NCBI GenBank assembly: GCA_039931615.1
Contig: JBDTRR010000028.1
Span: 1 to 64,000 of the forward strand
DNA length: 64,000 nt
From: JAHFUI01 sp039931615
Lineage (GTDB): Bacteria; Acidobacteriota; Vicinamibacteria; Vicinamibacterales; CAVVIG01
Direction of reading: 5' to 3'
In this document: piece after piece, positions 62,551 through 64,000 of the stretch
How positions within the stretch are numbered: position 1 is the first letter of the stretch
Layout: every line of letters starts with the position of its first letter
Notes under the pieces: model-generated
Database searches by the model: none
Told to the model about the DNA's origin: nothing
What the model saw: the letters and a program-made list of their open reading frames with translations, nothing else
Position numbers and translations under genes: made by a program

Positions 62551-64000
62551 CTAGCGCAGTGCCGCGGTCGTGATGCCGACGGTCGGGACGTACAGCTCGT
62601 GGCCGTCGCTCTCGCTCAGCTTCACGAGCCCGTACGCCTCGATGGCGAAATCGCGCAACGCGGGAGGTGTCCGGCCGACGTCGATGACGACGTATCCGAG
62701 GCGGGTGCGGTCCACGAACCCTGGTGCGCGCCGTTTCACGTCCTCCAGATCCTGGGACGACAACCGCTGGCCCTCGCTCAGCCGAATCAGCCCGCGCACG
62801 GTCACCGACTGGCGTTGGCGATCCATTTCGCGCGGGTTGATTCGCGACAGATAGCCGCCGATCAGCCGCTTCTGATGCACCGTCTGGAAGAACTGGGTGG
62901 CGGCACTGAAGTTGCCCTCCGACCACTCACCATCGCGGAATCCGAATGGGAGATTCAGCACGCGTACGTCGCGAGGATCGCTGGCAATGGTGCGAAACAC
63001 GTCGGGCACGTGCGCGGAATACAGCGGCCGCGGAAACGGCGTCAACTCGAACACCAGGGCCAGACCGATGGCCGCCAGCACCGCACGACGACGCGCCGGG
63101 CGGTGTGCCGTGATGCGGGCAAGCGCCAACGCAAACAGCAGCGAGAAGAGCATCATCAACGGCACGGCATACCGGGAGGGCATCCGTGTGGCTGTGATGA
63201 TCGGGAGATAGCGGAGGAGCGCCCAGGGGCCTGGCACGAAGGTGTTGGCCCCACCGACCGACACAAACGGTCCGAGCGCGAGGAGCGCGAAGAACAGCGT
63301 CAGACCCACCCAGACGCGAGGGGGACGGAATCGATAGCGCCAGACGGCCATGGCGATCACGGCGACGCCGACGATGGTCAGCGAGGCCACGTTCTCCGCG
63401 TACCCGTTCGGCCGGCTGGTGAGCCATTCACGCCACGGCCCGCCAAACAGCGCATGATTCGGATTCGGCGCAAACAGCGCCAGGAGGTCCACTCCCGCCG
63501 GGCTGCTGCGCCAGAGGGTGGGGCCGTGCAGCACACCACCGTCGGCCAGGTTGTGCCATAACGCGAACAGGACCGGCGACAGGAGCAGCGCACAGACGGC
63601 GCCCGCGATGACGACGAACTGGAGCACCAGGCGAGACGGCGGCAGCCTCGGCGCAAACGCGGGGCGGAGCCACAGGCAGGCCCGTGCAATCCCGAGGATG
63701 GTCAGCACGAGGACCGGCGTGTACAGCGTCCGCATCGCGATGCGGTAACTGAGAAGGTGAATCTCCACGCCGCCCGAAATGACGACCATCGCGATCTCGG
63801 CCATCACCAGGATGATCAGCGTATCGACCACTCTTCGATAGCCGACACGCAGAGGGGGGCGGCGGGTGCCGAAGTGCACGCGCACGTGGCGGGCCGCGAA
63901 ATAGCTCAGGGCGATCACGAGACAAAATACGCCGTAATACGGATCGCAGATTGCCGCCCAGGCGACCGCCGCTCCGGCGGCGGCGGCGTGACGCGGGTGA
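62551..64000 (-). CDS. polytopic membrane protein, GT-C glycosyltransferase-like (partial)
   Basis: The gene runs off the right edge; 482 codons are visible on the - strand. In-frame residues upstream of GTG 63918 (AAICDPYYGVFCLVIALSYF) belong to it, so that GTG is not the start. About eight hydrophobic helices (63200-64000) are followed by a C-terminal soluble part (about 62551-63000, RLIGGYLSRINPREMDRQ...LGYVVIDVGRTPPALRDFAIEAYGLV). The CDPYY motif, the GGYLSR segment and the mixed helix/soluble layout recall GT-C fold lipid-linked sugar transferases (YfhO/ArnT-like). Exact activity unknown. Confidence 0.7.
   Translation of the reverse strand, partial: HPRHAAAAGAAVAWAAICDPYYGVFCLVIALSYFAARHVRVHFGTRRPPLRVGYRRVVDTLIILVMAEIAMVVISGGVEIHLLSYRIAMRTLYTPVLVLTILGIARACLWLRPAFAPRLPPSRLVLQFVVIAGAVCALLLSPVLFALWHNLADGGVLHGPTLWRSSPAGVDLLALFAPNPNHALFGGPWREWLTSRPNGYAENVASLTIVGVAVIAMAVWRYRFRPPRVWVGLTLFFALLALGPFVSVGGANTFVPGPWALLRYLPIITATRMPSRYAVPLMMLFSLLFALALARITAHRPARRRAVLAAIGLALVFELTPFPRPLYSAHVPDVFRTIASDPRDVRVLNLPFGFRDGEWSEGNFSAATQFFQTVHQKRLIGGYLSRINPREMDRQRQSVTVRGLIRLSEGQRLSSQDLEDVKRRAPGFVDRTRLGYVVIDVGRTPPALRDFAIEAYGLVKLSESDGHELYVPTVGITTAALR

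Overview
The window is GC-rich bacterial chromosome, densely coded on both strands. No rRNA or tRNA gene, CRISPR array, intact insertion sequence or prophage was recognised. Two large Oar-type TonB-dependent receptors with an N-terminal carboxypeptidase-regulatory-like domain, a Tat-exported DsrE-like protein, an archaeal-type glycogen debranching enzyme next to TreZ, RNase J, and many dispersed intergenic repeats suggest a soil- or sediment-type Acidobacteriota, most likely class Vicinamibacteria. This assignment is inference from gene content; no marker rRNA is present.

Layout. 1-6.5 kb (+): tyrA, an orphan CoA-transferase A subunit, a thiolase overlapped by a JAMM peptidase, leucyl aminopeptidase and a small membrane protein. 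6.6-12.7 kb (-): rnj-ftsK-amiC operon (RNA decay, chromosome segregation, septum splitting). 13.3-15.3 kb: an NmrA-like reductase and a SnoaL-like gene divergent from a TetR regulator with a candidate shared operator. 15.4-18.6 kb (-): rsmA, a zincin, nth, DUF3467 and lexA. 18.8-29.3 kb (+): PfkB kinase, ECF sigma/anti-sigma pair, Spy-like protein, secreted protein, recG, rsmD, coaD, aminotransferase, CoA-binding protein, rho and a CDGSH protein. 29.5-35.1 kb (-): proteostasis cluster dnaJ/cbpA-clpB-ftsH behind a promoter whose -35 box lies inside a 25-bp inverted repeat. 35.3-42.6 kb (+): terC, a class A PBP that probably starts at CTG, treZ, debranching enzyme and a small hydrophilic protein.

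42.6-48.5 kb is mixed: S4-domain protein, DctA-type symporter, PHP and MBL-fold hydrolases, a multi-S1 protein and an SRPBCC protein with an operator-like palindrome. 48.6-64 kb is accessory-like, with long spacers, small ORFs, a double CMD protein, the two Oar-like receptors, a methyltransferase, a DsrE-like protein, a DUF3014 protein, a broken MarR gene joined to an acyltransferase that has lost its start, and a polytopic membrane protein that runs off the right edge.

The most distinctive non-genic signal is a family of at least 13 short palindromes (core GTCCGGCT-NN-AGCCGGAC) in many spacers. Some variants carry compensatory changes in both arms, so the hairpin itself appears to be maintained. 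A second class of spacers holds short tandem repeats followed by their inverse complement. No clearly new defence or biosynthetic system was found; the best leads are these repeat families, the regulatory palindromes, the CTG start and a 36-residue membrane protein.
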